This document shows positions 42,475 through 51,008 of a stretch of 64,000 nucleotides of DNA, piece by piece. The notes under the pieces are model-generated. The model was not told where the DNA came from, made no database searches, and was given only the letters and a program-made list of their open reading frames with translations. The translations under genes and the position numbers were made by a program. This DNA is from Noviluteimonas caseinilytica (lineage in GTDB: Bacteria > Pseudomonadota > Gammaproteobacteria > Xanthomonadales > Xanthomonadaceae): NCBI RefSeq assembly GCF_018406605.1, contig NZ_AP024545.1:372001-436000 (forward strand), in the 5' to 3' direction. Position 1 is the first letter of the stretch; every line of letters starts with the position of its first letter.

Positions 42475-43835
42475 AACGCATCGCCTGGTATTCCCTGGCC
42501 TGGTCGTGCCTGCTGCCCGTCCTCGCCTGCGCCGCAACGCGCGACGACTACGTGCGGCAGTGGCCCGTCTCCGCGCCGGGCGATGGCGGCGCGTATCGCG
42601 TGGTGCTGGATCGCGCGGTGTATCGCACGATCGCAACGCCATCCTTGCGCGACGTGACCGTGGTCGATGCGGACGGGCAACCGGTGGCGGCCGATGTGTT
42701 CGGCCCCGATGCGCCGCTCGCCGAACCGCCGCGGCGCATCGATGTGCCGTGGTTCGCGTTGCAGCCGCGCAAGGGAGAAGGCGCGGCGTCGCTGGCCTTG
42801 ATCGCCGAACGCGATACGTCCGGCCGCATCCTGTCGCTGCATGCGCAGACGGGCGTGGCGCAGGACGAAGGCGGCGCGCGCGCGTTCCTGTTCGACCTGA
42901 GCCAGGCACCGCCGGGCGTGGATGCGCTCGAACTCGATTGGCCGCAGGGCGCGGCGATCGATGCCGCGTATCGCGTCGAAGCGAGCGACGACCTGGAGGA
43001 CTGGCGCACGATTTCCCCGCGCGTGCAGTTGCTCGCGCTGCAACAAGGCAGTCGCCGTCTGGAAAAACACACGATCGAGTTGCGCGAAGCGAGCCGCTAC
43101 CTGCGCCTGGTGCCGCTCGACGATGCGCCCGCGCTGCCGTTGCAGCACGCGAAGGCCCGCCTGTCCTCGCAAGCCGTCGACACGCCGCTGCAGTGGGAAA
43201 TGCTGCAGGGCCGCATGGTGCGCGAGAACGACGCGACGACGTTCGTCTACACGCTCGACGGCCGCTTCCCGATCGAACGCGCGGACGTGCAGGGCGTGGG
43301 CAACGTGGCGGTGGAATGGCGACTGGAAAGCCGCGACGACGACGGCGCGTGGCGCTGGCGCGCGGGCCCGTGGGTCGCGTATCGCGTGGGCACCGCGGGC
43401 CGCACGAGTGCGTCGCCGCCGACGTCGGTGCTCGATGCGCCCGTGCGCGACCGGCAGTGGCGCCTCACCGCGACGAGCGGCGCGCCGGCGCACGCGCCGG
43501 CATTGCGGCTGGGCTACCGACCGGAAGTCATCGTGTTCCTCGCGCAGGGACGTGCACCGTATGCGCTCGTTGCCGGCAGCGCGGTGGCCGCGCGCACCGA
43601 TGCGCCGTTGCCGCGCTTGCTGCAAGCCTTGCGCGCCGAACGTGGCGACGGCTGGCATCCGGCGGATGCGACGCTCGGTGCGCCGGTGGAACTCGCCGGC
43701 GCCAGCGCGCTGCAACGCCCGACGACGCCGCGCGACTGGAAGCAGTGGTTGCTGTGGGCGTTGCTGATCGGTGGCGCGGTGCTGGTCGCCGGGTTCGCGG
43801 TCAGCCTGCTGCGCAAGCCGCCCGAGGCGCGCTGA
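42471..43835 (+). CDS. DUF3999 domain-containing exported protein
   Basis: A 454-residue protein with a signal peptide (about 1-22), a large beta-rich periplasmic part and one C-terminal membrane helix (WLLWALLIGGAVLVAGFAVSLL, about 425-446). It contains TTFVYTLDGRFPIERADV and LRLGYRPEVIVFLAQGRAPYAL, which fit DUF3999. ATG 42471 overlaps the DUF2339 stop. The topology suggests a periplasmic partner anchored next to the DUF2339 membrane protein. Confidence 0.88.
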   Translation: MKRIAWYSLAWSCLLPVLACAATRDDYVRQWPVSAPGDGGAYRVVLDRAVYRTIATPSLRDVTVVDADGQPVAADVFGPDAPLAEPPRRIDVPWFALQPRKGEGAASLALIAERDTSGRILSLHAQTGVAQDEGGARAFLFDLSQAPPGVDALELDWPQGAAIDAAYRVEASDDLEDWRTISPRVQLLALQQGSRRLEKHTIELREASRYLRLVPLDDAPALPLQHAKARLSSQAVDTPLQWEMLQGRMVRENDATTFVYTLDGRFPIERADVQGVGNVAVEWRLESRDDDGAWRWRAGPWVAYRVGTAGRTSASPPTSVLDAPVRDRQWRLTATSGAPAHAPALRLGYRPEVIVFLAQGRAPYALVAGSAVAARTDAPLPRLLQALRAERGDGWHPADATLGAPVELAGASALQRPTTPRDWKQWLLWALLIGGAVLVAGFAVSLLRKPPEAR

Positions 43836-44729
43836 TCACTTCGCGCGCTGGCTGAAGGCCACGCTGCCGACGATGAGCAGGCCGGCGACGACCATCGTCC
43901 CGGTCACCGCTTCGCCGAGCAGCATCCACGCCCACGCCACGCCGAACAGCGGCACGAGGTACGTCACCGTCGACGCACGGCCCGCGCCGACGCGCGCGAT
44001 CAGCCGGTAATACATGACGAACGCGATGCCGGTGCACAACACGCCGAGCATCCCGGTGGCGAGCCAGGCCTGCATCGGAATCGCATGCGACGGCCACTGC
44101 GCGATCGCGAACGGCAGCAGCAGCAACGTCGAGGTGCCGAGCGTCGCCGCAGCGACCGCCGCCGGGGGCAAGCCGGTGAGATGGCGACGCACGAGATTCA
44201 ACCCGATGCCGTAGAGGAACGCCGCACTCGCACCGGCGGCGACGGCCCAGCCGACGCTCGCACCCGCGGTCTTGCCGCTGGCGAGCACGATCACGCCCGC
44301 GAAGCCCACGACCAGCGCGATCGATCGCCGCAGGCTGATGCGTTCGCCGAAGAACAGGAACCCGACCAGCGCGGTGAACAACACCGTCATCGAATTGCAG
44401 ATCGCGCCGATGCCCGCCGGCGCACGCTGCGCGGCCCAGGCGAACAGCACGAACGGCACCGCCGAATTGATCGCGCCGATCAGCGCGAGCTTCGGCCACA
44501 GTTTCAGCGGGAACTGCGCGCGATGCCGGAACAGGAACGGCAGCAGCACCGCGCAGCCGAGCGCGAGGCGCACATCGACCAGCGGCGCGGCGCCGAACAC
44601 CGGCGCGGCCATGCGCATGAAGAGGAAAGAGGCGCCCCAGATGGCACCGAGCACCACGATCTCGACGGGCGTGACCCAGCTTCGGGCCCCGCTCGCGACG
44701 GGGAGGGGAGACGCGGCAACGGTGTTCAT
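43836..44729 (-). CDS. EamA/DMT-family transporter
   Basis: A 297-residue inner-membrane protein with ten predicted hydrophobic segments in two EamA repeats: the first around ILVLGAIWGASFLFMR-type sequence near the N-terminus and the second from AVAAGASAAFLYGIGLN. GERISLRRSIALVVGFAGVI and the end of the second repeat match drug/metabolite exporters. ATG 44729 begins the usual N-terminus. Its stop is next to the DUF3999 stop. It is divergent from a GcvA-type regulator and may be controlled by it. Confidence 0.9.
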   Translation of the reverse strand: MNTVAASPLPVASGARSWVTPVEIVVLGAIWGASFLFMRMAAPVFGAAPLVDVRLALGCAVLLPFLFRHRAQFPLKLWPKLALIGAINSAVPFVLFAWAAQRAPAGIGAICNSMTVLFTALVGFLFFGERISLRRSIALVVGFAGVIVLASGKTAGASVGWAVAAGASAAFLYGIGLNLVRRHLTGLPPAAVAAATLGTSTLLLLPFAIAQWPSHAIPMQAWLATGMLGVLCTGIAFVMYYRLIARVGAGRASTVTYLVPLFGVAWAWMLLGEAVTGTMVVAGLLIVGSVAFSQRAK

Positions 44730-44745
44730 CCGGGGCAGCCTGTAA

Positions 44746-44761
44746 TCCGACGCGTGTCGGA
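44746..44761. promoter_or_regulatory. Palindrome between divergent EamA and LysR genes
   Basis: TCCGAC-GCGT-GTCGGA is a perfect inverted repeat in the 111-bp divergent promoter region. LysR-type regulators often bind such dyads next to their own gene, so it is a candidate operator for the LysR protein. Confidence 0.45.
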
Positions 44762-44840
44762 GGTGCCATTGTCCGGGACGCGCAGAGCGTGACAAGCGCA
44801 TACTTTCCGGGTCAGCCACAAGCCAGATTTGAGGCTCGCC

Positions 44841-45725
44841 ATGGTCCTTCGCCCCGATTGGCTCCCGGCCCTCTCCGCCTTCGAGTCGGCGGCCCGGCAC
44901 CAGAACTTCGCGCACGCCGCCGAGGAACTGAACCTCACCGCCAGCGCCGTGAGCCACCACGTGCGCAAGCTGGAGTCGCGCCTGGGCGTGGCCCTGTTCC
45001 AGCGCCACGCGCGCGGGGTCACGCTGACCAGCGAAGGCCGGCGCCTCGCCGATGCGTCCGGCAGCGCGCTCGCCGACATGGAAGGCGTGCTGCACACGCT
45101 GGGCGGCGAACGCGACGACACGCACCGCGTGCGCATCACCACGCTGCATTCGCTGGCCTACACGTGGCTGATCCCGCGGCTGCATGCCTTCACCGATGCG
45201 CATCCGGAGATCCGCCTGTCCTTCGACACCGAGACCGCGCTGGCGCGCTTCGATGAAGGCGGGCCGGACCTCGGCATCCGCCACGGGCCCGGGCACTGGC
45301 CGGGGCTGACGGGCCACGCGTTGATGGACGAAACCTTGTTCCCGGTGGCCTCGCCACGCATGCCCGGTTTCGACGCGATCCGCACGCCGGCCGACATCGC
45401 GCGCGTGCCGCTGATCCTGGATCACGCGCGACAAGGCTGGCTCGATTGGTTCCGTGCCGCCGACGTGCATAACGTTCGGCTGGACGAGCGCCACAGCTTC
45501 AGCGATACGACCGATGCGTTGAATGCGGCGGTGTTCGGGATCGGCGCGGCGCTGGCGCGCGAACGCGTGGTCGTGCCGTATCTCGCGGATGGCCGGTTGG
45601 TGCCGTTGCCGGGGCCACGATTGCCCGCGCGCTGGGGCTACCACGTGGTCTATCCGGCGCATCGCCGGTTGCGGCCCGCGGCGCAGGCCTTCGTCGACTG
45701 GGTGTTGTCGGTCAGCGCCGCCTAG
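44841..45725 (+). CDS. LysR-type transcriptional regulator (GcvA-like)
   Basis: A 294-residue regulator with an N-terminal winged helix-turn-helix (about 4-63; FAHAAEELNLTASAVSHHVRKLE in shortened form FAHAAEELNLT and SAVSHHVRKLE) and a periplasmic-binding-like effector domain. The segment LSFDTETALARFDEGGPDLGIRHG resembles GcvA relatives. ATG 44841 (MVLRPDW) is used; a TTG 12 bases earlier would add four residues. It is divergent from an EamA transporter, a common arrangement for regulator and target. Confidence 0.92.
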   Translation: MVLRPDWLPALSAFESAARHQNFAHAAEELNLTASAVSHHVRKLESRLGVALFQRHARGVTLTSEGRRLADASGSALADMEGVLHTLGGERDDTHRVRITTLHSLAYTWLIPRLHAFTDAHPEIRLSFDTETALARFDEGGPDLGIRHGPGHWPGLTGHALMDETLFPVASPRMPGFDAIRTPADIARVPLILDHARQGWLDWFRAADVHNVRLDERHSFSDTTDALNAAVFGIGAALARERVVVPYLADGRLVPLPGPRLPARWGYHVVYPAHRRLRPAAQAFVDWVLSVSAA

Positions 45726-46080
45726 CCGCGTCGCTCCGCCGCTTGCGCACCCGCCCGACGGGTTTCCGCAACGCGGCCTCGTGAGCCCGGCGGGCCCAGG
45801 GGAGGAATGCCTCGGACGAATCCATCGCTTCCTCCGGCACCGACCAGTACGACATCGCCACCGACTTCCCGCTGGATTCGTAGACGAAGGGCGCGCAGCC
45901 GGCCGCTTCGAAGGCGTCGCGCGTGGCGTCGTCCGTCTTCAGGTACACCGCCTCGTCGATCACGATCCCCACGATGCGGCCGTCGAAGTAGACGCCGTGC
46001 CCGCCGAACATGGCGCGCGTGGTGATGGGCCCGAGGTCGGAGAACAGTTCGCGCAGGTATTCGAGGAAGTCGTGGCTCAT
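45712..46080 (-). CDS. TfoX N-terminal domain protein
   Basis: A 122-residue protein consisting of the TfoX N-terminal domain only: ELFSDLGPITTRAMFGGHGVYFDG, seen as LFSDLGPITTRAMFGG, then VYLKTDDATRDAFEAAGCAPFVYES and YWSVPEEAMDS. The C-terminal TfoX domain that completes the competence regulator is absent, and the tail is Arg-rich. ATG 46080 begins the family start MSHDFLEYL. It overlaps the 3' end of the LysR gene by 14 bp and is divergent from the second EamA gene. Confidence 0.88.
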   Translation of the reverse strand: MSHDFLEYLRELFSDLGPITTRAMFGGHGVYFDGRIVGIVIDEAVYLKTDDATRDAFEAAGCAPFVYESSGKSVAMSYWSVPEEAMDSSEAFLPWARRAHEAALRKPVGRVRKRRSDAARRR

Positions 46081-46120
46081 CCCGCGGTTCGTGCTGTCGG
46101 CCCGTGGCGATAATAGCCGC

Positions 46121-47059
46121 ATGCCGAACCTGCCCACCGACCCCAAGGCCACCCACCGCGCCTGGCTGCAGATCCACCTGTGCGTGTTCCTGTGGGGGTT
46201 CACCGCGATCCTCGGGAAGATGATCTCCCTGCCCGCGTTGCCGCTGGTGTGGTGGCGCATGGTGTTCGTGGTCGGCGCGCTCGCGCTGATCCCGCGCGTG
46301 TGGCGCGGGCTGCGCGCGATGCCGCTGCAGTTGATCGGCAAGTACGCGGGCATCGGCGTGCTGGTCGCGCTGCACTGGCTCACGTTCTATGGCGCGATCA
46401 AGTTGTCGAATGCGTCGGTGGGGGCGACGTGCATCGCGCTCGGTACCGTGTTCGTCGCGCTGCTCGAACCGGTGCTGGCGCACGCGCGTTTTTCGAAGCG
46501 CGATGTGTTGCTCGGCGTCCTCGTGCTCCCGGGCGTCGCGCTGGTGGTGGGCGGCGTGCCCTCGGGCTACCGGCTCGGGATCCTGGTGGGCGCGATCTCA
46601 GCCCTGCTCGTCGCGATCTTCGGTTCGCTGAACAAGCGCTACGTGCACCACGGCGACCCGCTCACCGTCACCGCGATCGAACTGGGCGCCGGCACCGTCG
46701 CCCTCACCCTGCTGGCGCCGCTGATGCCGCACCTGCCCGGCATGGCGCAGGCCTTCCCCGGCGCGGTGTTCGTGGTGCCCGGTGCGCGCGACGCCGTCCT
46801 GCTGGTCGTGCTGGCGCTGGCCTGCACGCTGTTGCCGTTCGCCCTGTCGCTGGCGGCGCTGCGGCACATGAGCGCGTTCGCGCAGCAGCTGGCGGTCAAC
46901 CTGGAGCCGGTGTACGCGATCGTGCTGGCGGCGCTGCTGTTCGGCGAGCAGCGCGAACTCACCCCGGCCTTCTACCTGGGCGTGGCGATCCTGCTGGGGG
47001 CGGTGTTCCTGCACCCGCTGCTGGCGCGGCCCCGGCCGCCGTCAATCGTGGCACCCTAG
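46121..47059 (+). CDS. EamA/RhaT-type DMT transporter
   Basis: A 312-residue membrane protein with ten hydrophobic segments. The two EamA repeats are marked by LCVFLWGFTAILGKMISLPALPLVWWRM (first) and GILVGAISALLVAIFGSLNKRYV (second), with NLEPVYAIVLAALLFGEQ near the end. GATAAT at 46109-46114 is 6 bases before the ATG and could be a -10 element, so the transcript may be leaderless. It is followed 25 bp later by the exeA-type gene, but functional linkage is unlikely. Confidence 0.9.
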   Translation: MPNLPTDPKATHRAWLQIHLCVFLWGFTAILGKMISLPALPLVWWRMVFVVGALALIPRVWRGLRAMPLQLIGKYAGIGVLVALHWLTFYGAIKLSNASVGATCIALGTVFVALLEPVLAHARFSKRDVLLGVLVLPGVALVVGGVPSGYRLGILVGAISALLVAIFGSLNKRYVHHGDPLTVTAIELGAGTVALTLLAPLMPHLPGMAQAFPGAVFVVPGARDAVLLVVLALACTLLPFALSLAALRHMSAFAQQLAVNLEPVYAIVLAALLFGEQRELTPAFYLGVAILLGAVFLHPLLARPRPPSIVAP

Positions 47060-47084
47060 CCGCCACCGTCTTTCGGGTTTGCGC

Positions 47085-48701
47085 ATGTACCTGGAACATT
47101 GGGGCCTCAAGGAACCGCCGTTCTCGATCACGCCGGATCCGCGCTTCGTGTTCCTCAGCGAGCGCCACCGCGACGCGCTCGCGCACCTGCTGTTCGGCGT
47201 GGGCCAGGGCGGCGGCGGTGGCTTCGTGCAGCTCACCGGCGAGGTGGGCACCGGCAAGACCACGCTGTGCCGCCTGTTGCTGGAACAACTCCCGGAGAAC
47301 ACCCGGGTCGCGCTGGTGCTCAACCCGCGCCTGACCGCGATCGAACTGCTCGAAACCCTGTGCGAGGAACTGCACCTCGACATCGGCCGGACGCACGGCA
47401 GCACCAAGGCGCTGGTCGACACGCTCAACACCTACCTGCTCGATGCGTACGCCAAGGGCCTGCACGTCGTGCTGATCATCGACGAAGCGCAGAACCTCTC
47501 CGTCGATGCACTGGAACAGGTGCGCCTGCTCACCAACCTTGAAACCGATACGCAGAAGCTGCTGCAGATCATCCTGCTCGGGCAGCCGGAACTGCGCGAG
47601 ATCCTCGCCCGCAGCGACATGCGCCAGCTCGCGCAACGCATCACCGCGCGTTACCACTTGATGCCGCTCGATGCGAACGAAACGGGCGCGTACCTGCGCC
47701 ATCGCTTCCGCGTCGCGGGCGGCTTGCATTCGCCGTTTTCCGCGAGCGCGGTGCAGCGCGTGCACAAGCATTCGGGCGGCGTGCCGCGCTTGATCAACGT
47801 GATCGCCGAACGCGCGTTGCTCGGCGGTTATGCGCACGATGCGACGAAGATCGAAGCATCGGACATCGACCGCGCGGCGCGTGAAGCGCTGGCGCCCGCG
47901 CGTCGCGAAACGCCGGCGTGGAAGTGGGCGATCGCGGCGGGCGCGGTGCTGGCGTCGATCCTCGCGTGGATGTGGTGGCCGCGTGCGACGCCGTCGTCGA
48001 CGATGCCGGCGCAACCCTCCGTCGCACAGGCGGCCACGCGTTCGTCGGTGGCGGCGCTGAAGCCGGTGAAACCCGTGAAGCCGGTGATCCCGTTCGTCGC
48101 GGCGGCGGCGTTGCCTGCGCGCCTCGAAGGCGTCGACGCGTCGGGCTTGCCCGCGTGGTCTGCGTTGCTGCACGAATGGAAATCCGGCGCGGACCCGAGC
48201 GTCGCGTCCACGTGCCCGCCGGCGATCGAAGCGGGCCTGTATTGCCTGCGCGCTCGCAACGGCACGCTCGACAAGGTGTTCGCGCAGGGGCGGCCCGTGT
48301 TGCTGCACCTGCGCGCGAAGGACGGTGCGTCGACGTGGGCGTTGCTGCTCGGCGCCGATGCGGTGCGTGCGCGCGTGCAGATCGATACGCAGACGTTCGA
48401 TGTCGATCGCCTCGCGCTGGTGCGCGCATGGAATGGCGAATCCATCGCGTTGTGGCGCGGGCCCGACGCGTTGACCGAATCCTTGACGCCCGATGGCCGC
48501 GGCCCCGCCGTCGATTGGGTGCACGCGCATCTCGACCCTGCATACACCGGCCCCGCCGTGCTCGACAGCGCGATGCGCAGCGCAGTACGCGAGTTCCAGG
48601 CCTCGCGCGGCTTGACGAGCGACGGCGTGATTGGTCCCGCAACCTTGATGGCATTGGCCGCGCGCGACGCGGGCCCGCGTCTTCGCACGCAGCTGGACTG
48701 A
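47085..48701 (+). CDS. ExeA/GspA-type AAA ATPase with peptidoglycan-binding domain
   Basis: Inner-membrane ATPase of the type II secretion system assembly pair (ExeA/GspA), which helps place the secretin in the outer membrane by remodelling or binding peptidoglycan. The 538-residue protein has an AAA domain with Walker A GEVGTGKT (52-59) and Walker B VVLIIDEA (128-135), a membrane helix (about 282-302), a periplasmic region, and a C-terminal peptidoglycan-binding domain (about 485-535; AVREFQASRGLTSDGVIGPATL). ATG 47085 is preferred to a TTG two codons earlier. gspB follows 10 bp later. Confidence 0.93.
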   Translation: MYLEHWGLKEPPFSITPDPRFVFLSERHRDALAHLLFGVGQGGGGGFVQLTGEVGTGKTTLCRLLLEQLPENTRVALVLNPRLTAIELLETLCEELHLDIGRTHGSTKALVDTLNTYLLDAYAKGLHVVLIIDEAQNLSVDALEQVRLLTNLETDTQKLLQIILLGQPELREILARSDMRQLAQRITARYHLMPLDANETGAYLRHRFRVAGGLHSPFSASAVQRVHKHSGGVPRLINVIAERALLGGYAHDATKIEASDIDRAAREALAPARRETPAWKWAIAAGAVLASILAWMWWPRATPSSTMPAQPSVAQAATRSSVAALKPVKPVKPVIPFVAAAALPARLEGVDASGLPAWSALLHEWKSGADPSVASTCPPAIEAGLYCLRARNGTLDKVFAQGRPVLLHLRAKDGASTWALLLGADAVRARVQIDTQTFDVDRLALVRAWNGESIALWRGPDALTESLTPDGRGPAVDWVHAHLDPAYTGPAVLDSAMRSAVREFQASRGLTSDGVIGPATLMALAARDAGPRLRTQLD

Positions 48702-48711
48702 GGACGAACGC

Positions 48712-49395
48712 ATGTCGCTGATCCTCGAAGCCCTGCGCAAATCGGAAGCCGAGCGTCGCCGCGCGCAGGTGCCGGACCTGCTGGCGGAACCGCAGCCGGC
48801 GGCGCCCGTCGCGCGACGGGCTGCGCCGCGCTGGCCGTTGTGGATCGCAGCGGCGCTCGTCGCATTGGTCCCGATCCTGGTGATGCTGCGCAACGAACCC
48901 GCCCAACCCGTCGATGGCCTCGGGACCAAGGCGTCCGTGCCCGTGCAGGATGTCGCGATATCGAGCGATGTGGCCGCGATCGATCGCCCTGCCCCGCGCC
49001 CCGCGCCTGCGATCAAGCGCCCGCTCGTGATCGCACCGCCCGCACCCGCCGCGCCGACGACGCACACCGCCGCACCCACGGTCGCCGCGGTCGCAACGCC
49101 GCCACCGCCGCCACCGCGCGCATTGCCCGCACCGCCCACGCCCGCCCCGTCGCCCGTCGTGCAGGACAATTACGAACGCGTCACCGACCTCGGCCCCGAC
49201 GAACGCAAGGCGCTGCCGCCGCTGAAATTCAGCATGCACATGTGGAACGACGTCCCCGCGCAGCGCTTCGTCATCATCGACGGCACGCGCCTGGTCGTCG
49301 GCGACCATCTCGGCCCGCTGGTGGTCGCCGACATCCTGTCCGATGGCGTGCTGCTCGACTGGAACGGGCGTGCGTTGAAGTTGCCGTTGCGGTGA
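48712..49395 (+). CDS. gspB: Type II secretion assembly factor GspB
   Basis: Partner of the ExeA-type ATPase. The 227-residue protein begins with the conserved MSLILEALRKSEAERR, has one membrane helix (about 41-59), a long Ala/Pro-rich periplasmic linker (about 60-165), and the C-terminal GspB domain (about 170-227; LKFSMHMWNDVPAQRFVIIDG and DGVLLDWNGRALKLPLR). The N-terminus is cytoplasmic and the C-terminal domain periplasmic. Its stop overlaps the start of a small lipoprotein gene (GTGA). Confidence 0.93.
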   Translation: MSLILEALRKSEAERRRAQVPDLLAEPQPAAPVARRAAPRWPLWIAAALVALVPILVMLRNEPAQPVDGLGTKASVPVQDVAISSDVAAIDRPAPRPAPAIKRPLVIAPPAPAAPTTHTAAPTVAAVATPPPPPPRALPAPPTPAPSPVVQDNYERVTDLGPDERKALPPLKFSMHMWNDVPAQRFVIIDGTRLVVGDHLGPLVVADILSDGVLLDWNGRALKLPLR

Positions 49396-49724
49396 GTCCA
49401 CGACCGCCATCGTCGAGCGTCGCCGCGCTGCTGCTGGCGGGCTTGTCGATTGCGGGCTGCACGCCAACCGCCCAACACGTGGATGCTTCAGCCACGTTGA
49501 TCGGCGAGCGCCAGGCACTCGAGATCAGTCGCAACGTTGCGCAGGCGCAAGGCTACGACCTTGCGCGATACCAGCTGGACACGTTCGGTGACCGGGGCGG
49601 TGGCAGCGACAAGGAATGGCTGTTCGTCTATGTGTGCAAACCGGTGCCGTCGCCGCCGGGGTGCAGTTTCATGGTCGTAGTCGATAGAACATCCGGCAAG
49701 GCCACCATTCACCCTGGCCAGTAG
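49392..49724 (+). CDS. Small lipoprotein of unknown function, coupled to gspB
   Basis: Not recognised as a known family. From GTG 49392, which overlaps the gspB stop (GTGA), it encodes 110 residues. The signal has a lipobox LSIAGC (Cys23). The mature part has about 88 residues, with the segment GERQALEISRNVAQAQGYDLARYQL, quoted in parts as EISRNVAQAQGYDL and RYQLDTFGD, and a C-terminal pair of cysteines (VCKPVPSPPGC) that could form a disulfide. Its position after exeA-gspB suggests an envelope role near the type II secretion system, but this is inference. Confidence 0.7.
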   Translation: MSPRPPSSSVAALLLAGLSIAGCTPTAQHVDASATLIGERQALEISRNVAQAQGYDLARYQLDTFGDRGGGSDKEWLFVYVCKPVPSPPGCSFMVVVDRTSGKATIHPGQ

Positions 49725-49809
49725 CGTCAGGATGCGATCGCATGGCCACCCTGCGTCTACCATTCGCCCCGGGCCCGCTTCGGGCCCGCCCCTCATCGAA
49801 TCGAGATCC

Positions 49810-50304
49810 ATGAAAGCCATCGCAAGCGCCTGCCTGCTGGTGTTGTTCGCCGCAGCACTTCCCGCCAAAGACGCGGACACCGACCATCCGGACATCCGCG
49901 CCGTCGTCGAATCGTTCCGCACGTCGATCCTCCAGCGGGACAAGCCGCGATTCCTCGCGCTGTTCGTGCAGGCGGAGGCGCCGTGGCAGAGCGTGCTGTC
50001 GGACGTGAGCCTCGCGCAGGTAAAACGCGACCGGCCGGACGCCATGAAGGCCAAGTTCGCACCGTCCAACAATCCGACGCAGTTCATCGACGGCATCGTC
50101 GCCAGCAAGAACAGCAGCGAAGAAACCTTCGACAACGTCAGGATCGATACCGATGGCGACGTGGCCACGGTGGCGTTCGATTACAAGTTCCTGTCCAACG
50201 GCAAGACGACCAACTGGGGCAAGGAATGCTGGCTGCTGGTGCGCACCGACGCGGGTTGGAAAATCACGACGCTGGTGTATTCCGTCATCCTGCCCAAGCA
50301 CTGA
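49810..50304 (+). CDS. Exported NTF2/SnoaL-like protein
   Basis: A 164-residue protein with a signal peptide (about 1-18) and a cone-shaped NTF2-like domain: the helix DIRAVVESFRTSILQRDK with FLALFVQAE, the strand pair VRIDTDGDVATVAFDYKFLS, and the closing WLLVRTDAGWKITTLVYS. Its function is unknown; the fold can bind a ligand or have a catalytic role. ATG 49810 starts the signal peptide. The RibD-like gene starts 13 bp later. Confidence 0.8.
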   Translation: MKAIASACLLVLFAAALPAKDADTDHPDIRAVVESFRTSILQRDKPRFLALFVQAEAPWQSVLSDVSLAQVKRDRPDAMKAKFAPSNNPTQFIDGIVASKNSSEETFDNVRIDTDGDVATVAFDYKFLSNGKTTNWGKECWLLVRTDAGWKITTLVYSVILPKH

Positions 50305-50317
50305 TCGAGGAATTCCA

Positions 50318-50956
50318 ATGAGCCAGGTTTTCGTCAACATCGCCCTCAGCCTCGACGGCTACATGGCCCCGGAGGGCATGACGCTCGCGCACTGGGACAC
50401 CGCCGATTACAAGGACTGGGGCGCGAAGTGGGGCGCCATGATGGGCTGGCTGCTCAAGCAGCGGTACTTCCGCGAGAACCACGGTTTCGGCGCCGGCGGC
50501 GAGATCGGTGCGGTCAACGACATGGTGCGCCGCACGATGGAGCGCACGGGCGCCAACATCATGGGCAAGCGGATGTTCGAGCAGGGCGAGGCGTCGTGGC
50601 CCGAGGAGGCGCCGTTCCACACGCCGGTCTTCGTGCTGACGCACGAAAAGCGCGAGCCGTGGGTGCGCCCGGGCGGCACGACGTTCTTCTTCGTCAACGA
50701 CGGCGCCGAAAGCGCGCTGGCGCAGGCTCGGGCGGCGGCCGGCGATCGCGACGTCCGCATCTCGGGCGGCGCGGACGTGGTGCAGCAATACCTGAACCTG
50801 GGCGTCGTCGATGCGCTCGAGATCGCGCTGGCGCCGGTGATGTTCGGCGGCGGGCGGCGCCTGTTCGAAAACGTGCGCGAGCCGTTGCCGCAGTTCAAGG
50901 TCGACCACGTGCTGGCGGGACCGGACGCGACGCACGTGCGCTACGTGCGCACGTAA
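50318..50956 (+). CDS. Dihydrofolate reductase/RibD C-terminal domain protein
   Basis: A 212-residue protein of the RibD C-terminal/DHFR-like fold. The N-terminus VFVNIALSLDGYMAP is the family opening. GANIMGKRMFEQ is the nucleotide-binding part, and ISGGADVVQQYLNLGVVDALEIALAPVMFGGGRRLF is the typical second half, here shown as VVQQYLNLGVVDAL and ALAPVMFGGGRRLF. Substrate unknown. ATG 50318 follows GAGGAATT, a good ribosome-binding site. It lies 13 bp after the NTF2-like gene. Confidence 0.85.
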   Translation: MSQVFVNIALSLDGYMAPEGMTLAHWDTADYKDWGAKWGAMMGWLLKQRYFRENHGFGAGGEIGAVNDMVRRTMERTGANIMGKRMFEQGEASWPEEAPFHTPVFVLTHEKREPWVRPGGTTFFFVNDGAESALAQARAAAGDRDVRISGGADVVQQYLNLGVVDALEIALAPVMFGGGRRLFENVREPLPQFKVDHVLAGPDATHVRYVRT

Positions 50957-51008
50957 GCCCGGGCGTCAGCGGCGACCCGCAGGCCGCCGCTGATTGCTTC
51001 CCGCTCGG

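Noticed and set aside
45712..46080. Full-length competence regulator TfoX/Sxy
   Set aside because: Only the N-terminal domain is present in 122 residues; the C-terminal domain is missing, so a role in competence cannot be claimed.
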